DNA of 64,000 bases from Actinomadura macra NBRC 14102 (GTDB lineage Bacteria > Actinomycetota > Actinomycetes > Streptosporangiales > Streptosporangiaceae). The position numbers were made by a program, and so were the translations under genes. Shown here one piece after another: positions 25,150 to 33,787 of the stretch. Every line of letters begins with the position of its first letter. Positions within the stretch are counted from its first letter, which is position 1. Under the pieces are notes generated by a model that was given only the letters and a program-made list of their open reading frames with translations, did not search any database and was not told the origin of the DNA. The stretch spans positions 310,001 through 374,000 of the forward strand of contig NZ_BCQT01000019.1 in the NCBI RefSeq assembly GCF_001552215.1. The letters are read 5' to 3'.

Positions 25150-27276
25150 GTGAGTGGGGACAACAGCACGTTTGAATGGTCCGACCTGGACCGGCGGGCG
25201 ACGGACGTGATCCGCGCCCTCGCCATGGACGCGGTCGAGGAGGCGGGCTCCGGTCACCCAGGGACCGCCATGAGCCTCGCACCAGCCGCCTACCTTCTCT
25301 TCCAGCGATTCCTCCGGCATGACCCGACGGACCCCAACTGGCCCGGCCGGGACAGGTTCGTGCTCTCCTGCGGGCACTCCAGCCTGACCCTGTACATCCA
25401 GCTCTACCTGTCGGGCTACCCGCTGACGCTGGACGACCTCAAGTCGCTGCGCAAGTGGGACAGCCTCACCCCCGGCCACCCGGAGCACGGGCACACCGCC
25501 GGGGTGGAGACGACCACCGGACCGCTCGGCCAGGGTGTCGCGAACGCCGTGGGCATGGCGATGGCGGCGCGCCGCGAGCGCGGCCTGTTCGACCCGGACG
25601 CGCCGCAGGGCGAATCCCCCTTCGACCACACCATCTGGGCGTTCGCGTCCGACGGCGACATCGAGGAGGGCATCACCCACGAGGCGAGCGCGCTCGCGGG
25701 GCACCAGCGGCTCGGCAACCTGGTGCTGCTCTACGACGACAACCACATCTCGATCGAGGACGACACGGCCATCGCGCTGTCGGAGGACGTGCGAGCCCGG
25801 TACGAGGCGTACGGCTGGGACGTGCACAGCGTCGACTGGACCGAGAACGGCGACTACGAGGAGAACGTCGGCCGGCTCGCCGCGGCGCTCGCCGCGGCGA
25901 AGGCCGAGACGTCCCGCCCGTCCTTCGTCGCGCTGCGGACGATCATCGGCTGGCCGGCGCCCAACAAGAAGAACACCGGCAAGATCCACGGTTCCGCGCT
26001 GGGTGCCGACGAGGTCGCCGCGACCAAGCGGATCCTCGGCCTGGACCCGGCGGAGACCTTCCACGTCCCCGAGGACGTGCTGGCGCACTCCCGCGAGGTG
26101 TCCACCCGCGGCCGCGCCGACCACGCCGAGTGGGACGCGGCCTTCCAGGCATGGCGGGCGGCGAACCCCGAGCGCGCCGCCGAGTACGACCGGATCTCCG
26201 CCCGCACCCTCCCGGCGGGCTGGGAGAGCGCGCTCCCGGAGTTCGCGGCGGGCAAGGACCTCGCGACCCGCGCCGCGTCCGGTGAGGTGCTGACCGCGCT
26301 GGCGCCGGTGCTGCCGGAGCTGTGGGGCGGTTCGGCCGACCTCGCCGAGAGCAACAACACGACGATGAAGGGCGAGCCGTCCTTCATCCCCGAGGAGTTC
26401 CAGACCAAGGAGTTCCCCGGCGACCGGTACGGCCGCACGCTGCACTTCGGCGTCCGCGAGCACGCGATGGGCGCGATCTGCAACGGCATCGCGCTGCACG
26501 GCGGCACCCGCCCGTACGGTGGCACGTTCTTGATCTTCAGCGACTACATGCGCCCGGCGGTGCGGCTGGCGGCGCTGATGCGGCTGCCGGTCACCTACGT
26601 GTGGACGCACGACTCGATCGGCCTCGGCGAGGACGGTCCCACCCACCAGCCGGTCGAGCACCTGTGGGCGCTGCGCGCTATCCCCGGCCTGGACGTGGTC
26701 CGCCCCGCCGACGCGAACGAGACGGCCGTCGCGTGGCGGACGGTGCTCCAGCACACCGACCGCCCGGCGGGGCTGGCGCTGACCCGGCAGAAGCTGCCGA
26801 CGCTGGAGCGCGGCGGCGAGATCGCGTCCGCGGACGGCGTCGCCAAGGGCGGCTACGTGCTGGCGGACGCCGAGGGCGGGCGCCCCGAGGTGATCATCAT
26901 CGCGACGGGCAGCGAGGTTTCGCTCGCACTGGAGGCCCGGCGGACGCTGCAGTCCGAGGGCACCCCGACGCGGGTGGTCTCGATGCCGTGCGTGGAGTGG
27001 TTCGACGAGCAGACCGACGCCTACCGGCAGGAGGTCCTGCCGCCGGGAGTGCGGGCCCGCGTCTCGGTCGAGGCCGGGATCGCGCTCGGCTGGCGCGGCT
27101 ACGTCGGCGACGTCGGCGAGTCGGTGAGCCTGGAGCACTTCGGCGCGTCCGCCGACTACAAGACACTGTTCCTGCAGTTCGGGATCACCTCCGAGCGGGT
27201 CGTCGCGGCGGCGAAGGCCAGCCTGATCAAGGCCGGCGTCCAGGACGCCGGGCGCGGTTTCACCACCGGCAGCTGA
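25150..27276 (+). CDS. tkt: Transketolase
   Basis: A 708-residue thiamine-diphosphate enzyme of the non-oxidative pentose phosphate pathway that moves two-carbon units between sugar phosphates. Seen: AGSGHPGTAMSLAP, TGPLGQGVANAVGMA, the ThDP/Mg motif SDGDIEEG...YDDNHISIEDDT, the pyrimidine domain FGVREHAMGAICNGIALHGG, and THDSIGLGEDGPTHQPVEHL. The GTG at 25150 is preferred over the frame opening at 25111 because GAGAGGAG precedes it and the N-terminus then matches the family. It is the first gene of the pentose phosphate block; tal follows after 124 bp. Confidence 0.96.
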   Translation: MSGDNSTFEWSDLDRRATDVIRALAMDAVEEAGSGHPGTAMSLAPAAYLLFQRFLRHDPTDPNWPGRDRFVLSCGHSSLTLYIQLYLSGYPLTLDDLKSLRKWDSLTPGHPEHGHTAGVETTTGPLGQGVANAVGMAMAARRERGLFDPDAPQGESPFDHTIWAFASDGDIEEGITHEASALAGHQRLGNLVLLYDDNHISIEDDTAIALSEDVRARYEAYGWDVHSVDWTENGDYEENVGRLAAALAAAKAETSRPSFVALRTIIGWPAPNKKNTGKIHGSALGADEVAATKRILGLDPAETFHVPEDVLAHSREVSTRGRADHAEWDAAFQAWRAANPERAAEYDRISARTLPAGWESALPEFAAGKDLATRAASGEVLTALAPVLPELWGGSADLAESNNTTMKGEPSFIPEEFQTKEFPGDRYGRTLHFGVREHAMGAICNGIALHGGTRPYGGTFLIFSDYMRPAVRLAALMRLPVTYVWTHDSIGLGEDGPTHQPVEHLWALRAIPGLDVVRPADANETAVAWRTVLQHTDRPAGLALTRQKLPTLERGGEIASADGVAKGGYVLADAEGGRPEVIIIATGSEVSLALEARRTLQSEGTPTRVVSMPCVEWFDEQTDAYRQEVLPPGVRARVSVEAGIALGWRGYVGDVGESVSLEHFGASADYKTLFLQFGITSERVVAAAKASLIKAGVQDAGRGFTTGS

Positions 27277-27400
27277 CCGTGTTCACGGCCGTCCCGGCCT
27301 GGGCCCGCCCCACCGGACAGGTGGCGCGCTCGCGCGACGGTGCCTGGGCCGGGACGCCGTGGACGGTCCCCGGTGAGAACTCGATGACGAGGAGAAGGCG

Positions 27401-28516
27401 ATGAGTGACAGTCTGAAGCGGCTCTCGGACGAGGGCGTGTCGATCTGGCTCGACGACATCAGCCGCGAGCGGCTGCGGACGGGCAACCTGGCGGAGTTGG
27501 TCAAGGACAAGCACGTCGTCGGCGTCACGTCCAACCCGACGATCTTCGCGAAGGCGCTGAGCAAGGGATCGGCCTACGACGAGCAGGTCCGTGACCTGGC
27601 GCTGCGCGGCGTGGACGTCGAGGAGGCGTCCCGCGCGATCACCACCTATGACATCCGCTGGGGCTGCGACGTGCTGCGCCCCGTCTACGACCGGACGGAC
27701 GGGCTCGACGGCCGCGTCTCGATCGAGGTGGACCCGCGGTTGGCCCGCGAGACCGCCAAGACGGTCGCCGAGGCGCGCGCCCTGTGGTGGCTGGTGGACC
27801 GGCCGAATCTGTTCATCAAGATCCCGGCGACCGAGGAGGGGCTCGACGCGATCACGGCGACGCTGGCGGAGGGCATCAGCGTGAACGTGACGCTGATCTT
27901 CTCCCTGGAGCGCTACGGCAAGGTCATCGACGCGTACTTCGCGGGCCTGGAGCAGGCCCGCGCGAACGGACACGACCTGTCGAAGATCGCGTCGGTGGCG
28001 TCGTTCTTCGTCAGCCGGGTGGACACCGAGATCGACAAGCGCCTCGACAAGATCGACTCGGCTGAGGCGAAGGCCCTGCGCTCGAAGGCCGGCCTGGCGA
28101 ACGCCCGGCTGGCGTACGCGCTGTACGAGGAGAGGTTCGGCACCGACCGCTGGACGGCGCTGAAGGACGCCGGTGCCCGCCCGCAGCGTCCGCTGTGGGC
28201 GTCGACCGGTGTGAAGGACCCGGACCTCAACGACACCCTGTATGTGGACGAGCTCGTCGCGCCCGGGGTGGTCAACACGATGCCGGAGGCGACGCTGGTC
28301 GCCGAGGCCGACCACGGCCAGGTGCGCGGCGACACCGTCCGCGGCGCCTACGACGACGCCCGCGCGCACATGAAGGCGTTGAAGGACGCCGGTGTGGACT
28401 ACGACGACGTCGTCCGGGTCCTGGAGGACGAGGGCGTCGAGAAGTTCGCGGCCTCCTGGAAGGAACTGCTGGAGAGCATCGCCGGTGAGCTGAAAGCCAC
28501 GAGGGCCGGCGCGTGA
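27401..28516 (+). CDS. tal: Transaldolase
   Basis: A 371-residue class I aldolase that transfers dihydroxyacetone units between sugar phosphates. The Schiff-base lysine lies in NLFIKIPATEEGL. GVTSNPTIFAKAL, SVNVTLIFSLERY and SVASFFVSRVDTEID are family motifs, as is the C-terminal LWASTGVKDPDLNDTLYVDELVAPGVVNTMPEATL region. GAGGAG lies 6-7 nt upstream of the ATG. It overlaps the first PGI-fold gene by 4 nt (GTGA). In some bacteria transaldolase is fused to a PGI domain of just this kind, which explains the adjacency. Confidence 0.97.
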   Translation: MSDSLKRLSDEGVSIWLDDISRERLRTGNLAELVKDKHVVGVTSNPTIFAKALSKGSAYDEQVRDLALRGVDVEEASRAITTYDIRWGCDVLRPVYDRTDGLDGRVSIEVDPRLARETAKTVAEARALWWLVDRPNLFIKIPATEEGLDAITATLAEGISVNVTLIFSLERYGKVIDAYFAGLEQARANGHDLSKIASVASFFVSRVDTEIDKRLDKIDSAEAKALRSKAGLANARLAYALYEERFGTDRWTALKDAGARPQRPLWASTGVKDPDLNDTLYVDELVAPGVVNTMPEATLVAEADHGQVRGDTVRGAYDDARAHMKALKDAGVDYDDVVRVLEDEGVEKFAASWKELLESIAGELKATRAGA

Positions 28517-30168
28517 CCTCGGTGGTGACCGCCGGGGGGATCTCGGTCACCATCCGCGGCGCCGTCGTCGAGGAGGGCGAGACGGTCCTGGACCGGCTCG
28601 TCTCCGACGGGGTGCCGGGTTCACTGGCGTCGCGCAACTCCAAACTCTGGGGTCCGGACGCGGCCCCGTTGGCCGCCCGCAGCCTCGGTTGGCTGGGCTT
28701 GCCGGAAACCTCACGGTCGCTGGCGGCCCGGCTGGCGGGGCCCGCGGACGAGGCCCGCGACGCCGGCCTGGACCGGGTCGTGCTGGCCGGGGCGGGTGGG
28801 GCCGCGCTCGCCGCCGAGGCCATCTGCCGGACGGCGGGGGTGGAGCTGACCGTCCTGGACACCACCGATCCGCACGAGGTGTCGGGCGTCCTCGCGACGG
28901 GCCTGGACCGGACGCTCGTCGTCGTGGCCGGCGAGAGCCTCCAGGCCGAAACACTCCGCCGCGTCTTCGCGGGGGCGTTCTCCGACGCGGGGGTCACGGG
29001 CGACGCGCTGGCGCGCCGGTTCGTCGTCGTCGCGGACGCCGGATCGCCGCTGGAACGCGCGGCCCGCGAGGCGGGCCACCCCGTCGTGCAGTCCGAACCG
29101 GACGTGGACGGCCGGTTCGGCGCGCTCGGCGCGCAGGCCCTCGTCCCCGCCGCGCTCGCCGGAGTGGACCTCGGCGGCTTGCTGGACGAGGCGTCCGGGC
29201 TGGCGGGCGCGCTGCGTCAGCCCTACGACAACCCTGCCCTCGCGCTGGGCGCGGCCCTCGGTTCCTCGGTGCTCGCTCACCGCGACAAACTGATCATCGC
29301 CGACCAGGGCTCCGGCCTCGCCGGGTTCGGCGGGTGGGCCGAGCAGTTGGTGGCGGGGGCCACCGGCAAACAGGGCAAGGGAATGCTGCCGGTCGTGGTG
29401 GAGGGCGTCGACTCTCCCGGCTTCGAGCTGACCGGTGAGGTGCGGCGCGTCATTCTCGGCCGCCGCCCGGACGAGCCGGGGCCGGGCCGCGAGGCGGGGT
29501 TGAGCGTCGCGGGCCCACTCGGCGCGCAGTTCCTGCTGTGGGAGTACGCGACGGCGGTCGCGGCGCGGGTGATCGGGGTGGACCCGTTCGCCGAGCCCGA
29601 TGTCGGCGAGTCTGCGGCGGCCACCGCGGCGCTGCTGCGCTCGGAGGAGGGCGCGGCGCCGACGGTCGTCCGGACACCGCCGGCCCTGGTGGCGGGCGCG
29701 GTGGAGGTGCACGCGCCGGCGGAGCTGCTCAGGGGCGCGGAGAACCTCACCGACGCCCTGGAGGTGCTCCTCGACGCCGTCCCGGAGCACGGCTACCTCG
29801 CCGTCCTGGCCTACCTGGACCGTACCGGCGAAGCCGGGGCCGCCGACCTGCGGGCGCTGCTGGCCACGCGGGGCGCCAAGCTCCGCAAACGCCCGGCTCC
29901 CGTCACGTTCGGGTGGGGCCCGCGGCACCTGCACACGACCGGCCAGTATCACAAGGGTGGCCCGCAGAACGGCGCGTTCCTGCAGATCACCGGGGCTGTC
30001 ACCACCGACGTCCCGGTCCCGGGGCGCCCCTACTCCCTGGGTGAGCTTCAGCTGGCCCAGGCGTTCGGTGACCTGCGGGTCCTGCGCTCGCTCGCGCGTC
30101 CGGCCGTGCGGCTCCACCTCCGCGACCGCGGGGAGGGTCTCGCCCAGCTGAGGGACGCCCTGGCCTGA
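28513..30168 (+). CDS. PGI-fold protein 1 (divergent glucose-6-phosphate isomerase)
   Basis: A 551-residue protein related to the PGI half of transaldolase-PGI fusions. The landmarks SKLWGPDAAPLAARSLGWL, DGRFGALGAQALVPAALAG (keeping the PGI signature arginine), WAEQLVAGATGKQGKGMLPV, LLWEYATAVAARVIGVDPF and HTTGQYHKGGPQNGAFLQ are all recognisable. However, the sugar-phosphate loop that should read SKSGTT is AGESLQ, the AEST of the EQL motif is AGAT, and the catalytic lysine after the NPFDQPDV-like motif is replaced (DVGESAAAT). Isomerase activity is therefore doubtful. GTG start overlapping tal. First of three tandem paralogues. Confidence 0.82.
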   Translation: MTSVVTAGGISVTIRGAVVEEGETVLDRLVSDGVPGSLASRNSKLWGPDAAPLAARSLGWLGLPETSRSLAARLAGPADEARDAGLDRVVLAGAGGAALAAEAICRTAGVELTVLDTTDPHEVSGVLATGLDRTLVVVAGESLQAETLRRVFAGAFSDAGVTGDALARRFVVVADAGSPLERAAREAGHPVVQSEPDVDGRFGALGAQALVPAALAGVDLGGLLDEASGLAGALRQPYDNPALALGAALGSSVLAHRDKLIIADQGSGLAGFGGWAEQLVAGATGKQGKGMLPVVVEGVDSPGFELTGEVRRVILGRRPDEPGPGREAGLSVAGPLGAQFLLWEYATAVAARVIGVDPFAEPDVGESAAATAALLRSEEGAAPTVVRTPPALVAGAVEVHAPAELLRGAENLTDALEVLLDAVPEHGYLAVLAYLDRTGEAGAADLRALLATRGAKLRKRPAPVTFGWGPRHLHTTGQYHKGGPQNGAFLQITGAVTTDVPVPGRPYSLGELQLAQAFGDLRVLRSLARPAVRLHLRDRGEGLAQLRDALA

Positions 30169-30253
30169 GCCGTATTCACCTGTGGGCAGAAGATCGTGGG
30201 AGATGGTCGCGGATGCCCTTTCTCTCCTGGAACGATGGGGGGAGGAGGGAACG

Positions 30254-31939
30254 GTGTCCGGATTCGACGTACTGACGCGCGGCGACGTGCTGGACTCGGC
30301 GCTGCAGGCGAGGGACTACCTCGTCGGCTGCGGCGTCCCCGGCGCGCTCGCCGCGAAGGACCCGCGGCTGTGGGGGCGGCGCGCGGTCGACCACAGCAGG
30401 CTGGGATGGCTGGACCTGCCGTTCGCCTCCCGCGGGCTGCTCAAGCAGGTGGACGGGCTGGTCGCCGAGGCGCGCTACTCGGGCCTCGACCACATCGTGC
30501 TGATCGGGGTGGGGGCGGAGAGCCTGGCCGCCCAGGCGATCGTGGAGGCGCACGTGCCCGCCTCGGTGGGACGCCAGGACGCGCCAGACCGGCCGGGCGG
30601 CGAGCTGACCGTCCTGGACGGCAGTGACACCGCCGGGCTCGCGTTCGCCCTGGAGCGGCTCGACCGGACACTCGTCGTGCTGGCCAGCAAGGTGGGCGTG
30701 TCCCTGGAGGGCGACGCCTACCGCCGGATCTTCGCGGGAGCGTTCCGCGAGCGGGGACTGTCCGAGCGGGAGATCGCAAGCCGGTTCCTGGTGATCACCG
30801 ATCATGGGAGTCCGCTGCACGACTTCGCACGGCAGTGCGGGTACCGGATCGGGCTGACCGATCCGTACCTGCCGGGGCATTTCGGCGCGCTGTCGGCGTA
30901 CGGGCTGGTGCCCGCGGTGCTCGCGGGCGCCGACGCCGAGGCGCTGCTGGACGAGGCGGCGTCGCTGGTGCCGTCGCTGTCCAAGGACGAGGACAACCCC
31001 GGACTGCTGCTCGGCGCAATTCTCGGCGGCAGCGCGCAGCAGGGCCCCGGTGGGATCGCACGGAACAAGGTGATGCTGCGCGAGCCCAGCGGGCCCGGCG
31101 CGCTCGGGGCGTGGATCTCCCAGCTCCTCGCGGTCGGCACCGGCAAGCGGGGACGGGGCGTGCTCGCGTTCGAGCCGCCCGGTGTCAAGGGCACCTTCCC
31201 GGATGTGCATGGTGTGGCGCTGAACCCGCGGTCGGCGGCGCAGGAGGACGCCGACACGTCGGTGTGGGCGCCGCTGGGGGCGCAGTTCCTGCTGTGGGAG
31301 TACGCGACGGCCGTCTCCGGGTGGCTGCTCGGCGTCAACCCGTTCGAACCGGGCGGAACGTCCGTCCAGGAGACCGAGGACGAGGCGGCGGCGCTGCTGC
31401 GGAAGGCGCGTGGAGGCCCGCTGGCGGCCGAGCCGCCGGTGTACGTGGAGGACGGCATCGAGGTGCACGCCGACTTCCCGTGGCCGCCCGGCGCCGATCT
31501 GCGGACGGTCCTCGGCGGGCTGACGGCGGCGGTGCCCTCGGAGGGCTACCTGTCGGTGGTGACGTATCTGTCCGGCGACTTCTCCGGCCGCTACCTCGCC
31601 CCGTCGTTCGCACGCGCGGCAGGCCGTCCCGTCGTGTACGGCCCGGGTCCCGCCTACCCGCACGCCACCGGCCCCATCCACAAGGACGGGCCGGGCAACG
31701 GTGCGTTCCTCGTCATCACCGGCGATCCCGCGCCGGGCGACTCGCTGGCCGAGCACCCCGTGCCCGGACGGCCCTACAGCCTGGCCAAGCTCCAGATGGC
31801 GCGCGCGCTGGCCGAGGTGCGGGCGCTGCGCAATCGCGGCCTGCCCGTCCTTCGGATGCACCTGCGCGATCCGGTCGAGGGCGCCGGCCTGCTCACCGAG
31901 GCGGTGCGGGCGGTGGCGGGAGTGGGACGCGGAACGTGA
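30254..31939 (+). CDS. PGI-fold protein 2 (divergent glucose-6-phosphate isomerase)
   Basis: A 561-residue paralogue of the preceding gene. It keeps a serine-lysine phosphate loop (VLASKVGVSLEGDAYR) and ITDHGSPLHDFA, which copy 1 has lost. It has lost the signature arginine (PGHFGALSAYGLVPAVL), has ISQLLAVGTGKRGRG in place of EQL-AESTGK, and keeps part of the histidine motif (PHATGPIHKDGPGNGAF). The catalytic lysine near NPFEPGGTSVQETEDE is not evident. The GTG at 30254 is chosen because GGAGGAGGG precedes it; the frame opens at 30182. A gap of about 85 bp follows copy 1, and copy 3 overlaps its stop. Confidence 0.8.
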   Translation: MSGFDVLTRGDVLDSALQARDYLVGCGVPGALAAKDPRLWGRRAVDHSRLGWLDLPFASRGLLKQVDGLVAEARYSGLDHIVLIGVGAESLAAQAIVEAHVPASVGRQDAPDRPGGELTVLDGSDTAGLAFALERLDRTLVVLASKVGVSLEGDAYRRIFAGAFRERGLSEREIASRFLVITDHGSPLHDFARQCGYRIGLTDPYLPGHFGALSAYGLVPAVLAGADAEALLDEAASLVPSLSKDEDNPGLLLGAILGGSAQQGPGGIARNKVMLREPSGPGALGAWISQLLAVGTGKRGRGVLAFEPPGVKGTFPDVHGVALNPRSAAQEDADTSVWAPLGAQFLLWEYATAVSGWLLGVNPFEPGGTSVQETEDEAAALLRKARGGPLAAEPPVYVEDGIEVHADFPWPPGADLRTVLGGLTAAVPSEGYLSVVTYLSGDFSGRYLAPSFARAAGRPVVYGPGPAYPHATGPIHKDGPGNGAFLVITGDPAPGDSLAEHPVPGRPYSLAKLQMARALAEVRALRNRGLPVLRMHLRDPVEGAGLLTEAVRAVAGVGRGT

Positions 31940-33585
31940 CCGGCTTCACGGCGGTCGTCTCGGGGGAGACGGCGATCACCGCCCGGGGGATGCTCCGGGA
32001 GGCGGCCGAGCGCGTCCTCGGACGCCTGTGGATCGACCAGGTGCCCGTCCGGCTCGCCTCGGAGGAGGCGACGCTGTGGCCGTCATCGGCCGCCGCGGAG
32101 GCGGAGGGCAGGACGCTGTGCTGGCCCGGCCAGCCGGGTCCGGCGCGGGCGGTACTGGACCGCGCGGCCGAACTGCGCGACCGGGCGCGCGAGGACGGGC
32201 TGACCGAGGTGCTGCTGCTCGGCCGCGGCGCTCCCGCACGTGCCGCGGAGGCGATCGTCCGGCATGCCTCCAGCGTGTCCGGTCCCCTGGACCCGCTCGA
32301 TGCGACCGGTCCGTTCGAACCGCCTGGTTCCCTCACCGTGCTGGACAGCCCGGAGCCGGGCCCGCTGGTGCGCATCGGCGAGGACCCGGAGCGGCTCGCC
32401 CGGACGATGGTCGTGGTCACCGGCGACGACGCCGGCACCGAGACGCTCCGCCGGATCCTGCTGAGGATGCTGGCGGAACTCGGCCTGTCCGCCGCCGAGA
32501 TCGCGCGCCGGTTCGTCACGGTGGCAGCGCCGGGCGCGGCGCCGGCCAAGCTCGCCGCCGAGGCCGGGCATGCCGTGATCGAGGCGCCGGCCCCGACCGC
32601 CTTCGGTGCCCTGTCCCCCTACGCACTGGTGCCGGCCGCCCTCGCCGGCGCGGACGCGACGGCGCTGCTGGACGGCGCCGCCGCCATCCTGCCGTCGCTG
32701 ACCCGGCCGGAGAACAATCCGGGACTGGTGCTCGGCGCGATCCTCGGCGGCGCGGCGCGCGCCGGTCGCCGGACGGTCGTGCTGGGCGGCCACCCCGCCG
32801 GCCTCCCGGGCGTCGCGTCCTGGATCGGGCACCTGCTGGACGAGGCCGTGCACGGACGGATCATGCCGATCGTGCAGGCCGGGGGGCTGCCGCTGGCGCC
32901 GGCAGACGACCTGTTCCTGGTGACGCTCGACGGACGCCCGCGCCAGGACGACGCCACCGTCTCCGGGCCGCTGGCCGCGCAGCTGGTCGTGTGGGAGTAC
33001 GCCGCCGCCGTGGCCGCCTACCTGCTGGAGCTGGACCCGCTCGCGCCACCCGCCCACCCGGCCACGCCGACCCTCGACGGCGGGACGGGCGAGCCGCTCG
33101 TGGTGGACGGGGAACCCGGCAGCGCCGTGGAGGCGTACACCACCGACGCGGCGCTCGCGGAGGCGCCCGGTCTGACGCCGCTGCTGGACGGGCTGGCCCG
33201 GCGGGTCGGCCCGGACGAGCACCTGGCGATCGTCGCCTACCTCGACGCCGATGAGGCGCGCGGGCAGGGTGCGCAGGTCCGGCGGCTGGCGGCGCTGCTC
33301 GCCTCGCGGTGCGCCCGGCCCGTCACCGTCAGTTGGGGGTGCCGTTACCCCGCGTTCGGGAATGATCTCCGGGAGAAGGGCGTATACCTGTTGGTGACGG
33401 GTAACGTCGTCCGCGACGTTCCGGTCCCGGACCGGCACCACCGGCTGGGCATGCTCCAGCTCGCGCAGGCCCTCGGCGACGCCCGTGCGGCGCGCGGAGA
33501 CGGCCGCCCGGTGGTCCGGCTGCACCTGCAGGACCGCTGGGCGGGACTCGCCCGGCTGCTCGACTCCGCCCGAGGAGGGGCATGA
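31936..33585 (+). CDS. PGI-fold protein 3 (highly degenerate paralogue)
   Basis: A 549-residue third paralogue, recognisable from AFGALSPYALVPAALAGADATALLD, ENNPGLVLGAILGGAAR, LAAQLVVWEYAAAVAAYLLELDPL and the C-terminal GMLQLAQALGDARAARG. Every catalytic motif is gone: the phosphate loop reads VVTGDDAGTETLR, the signature arginine is absent, EQL-TGK is IGHLLDEAVHGR, and the HSTGQxHKGG motif is replaced by YPAFGNDLREKG. It is almost surely not an isomerase, yet the frame is intact, codon use is normal and it overlaps copy 2 (GTGA). This argues for a conserved structural or regulatory role. Confidence 0.78.
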   Translation: MTGFTAVVSGETAITARGMLREAAERVLGRLWIDQVPVRLASEEATLWPSSAAAEAEGRTLCWPGQPGPARAVLDRAAELRDRAREDGLTEVLLLGRGAPARAAEAIVRHASSVSGPLDPLDATGPFEPPGSLTVLDSPEPGPLVRIGEDPERLARTMVVVTGDDAGTETLRRILLRMLAELGLSAAEIARRFVTVAAPGAAPAKLAAEAGHAVIEAPAPTAFGALSPYALVPAALAGADATALLDGAAAILPSLTRPENNPGLVLGAILGGAARAGRRTVVLGGHPAGLPGVASWIGHLLDEAVHGRIMPIVQAGGLPLAPADDLFLVTLDGRPRQDDATVSGPLAAQLVVWEYAAAVAAYLLELDPLAPPAHPATPTLDGGTGEPLVVDGEPGSAVEAYTTDAALAEAPGLTPLLDGLARRVGPDEHLAIVAYLDADEARGQGAQVRRLAALLASRCARPVTVSWGCRYPAFGNDLREKGVYLLVTGNVVRDVPVPDRHHRLGMLQLAQALGDARAARGDGRPVVRLHLQDRWAGLARLLDSARGGA

Positions 33586-33644
33586 GCGCGCCGCCGGCGG
33601 CGACACCCATGTTCGCGATGCCCCATGTCGCATCAGCACAAGGC

Positions 33645-33659
33645 TTGACACGTCGTCAA
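33645..33659. promoter_or_regulatory. Inverted repeat upstream of zwf
   Basis: TTGAC-ACGTC-GTCAA is a perfect 5-nt-arm dyad in the 200-bp gap before zwf. TTGACA within it is a perfect -35 sequence, although no good -10 lies 17 bp downstream. It may be an operator for a separate zwf-opcA-pgl promoter. Confidence 0.35.
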
Positions 33660-33787
33660 CACGAAATGCGTGGTCATATCAGGATGCGCAGTGAGTGCAG
33701 AGCGGGCCGTCCACCCGGGGCGGGCCGCGATATCAGGACGGGACAGTGGGCAGGAACGGTCCACGCAGTTGCAGAGGGGGCCGCCAC

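Noticed and set aside
24792..25226. 144-codon minus-strand open frame in the ctaB-tkt gap
   Set aside because: No ribosome site, no recognisable domain and overlap with the transketolase start; treated as noise.
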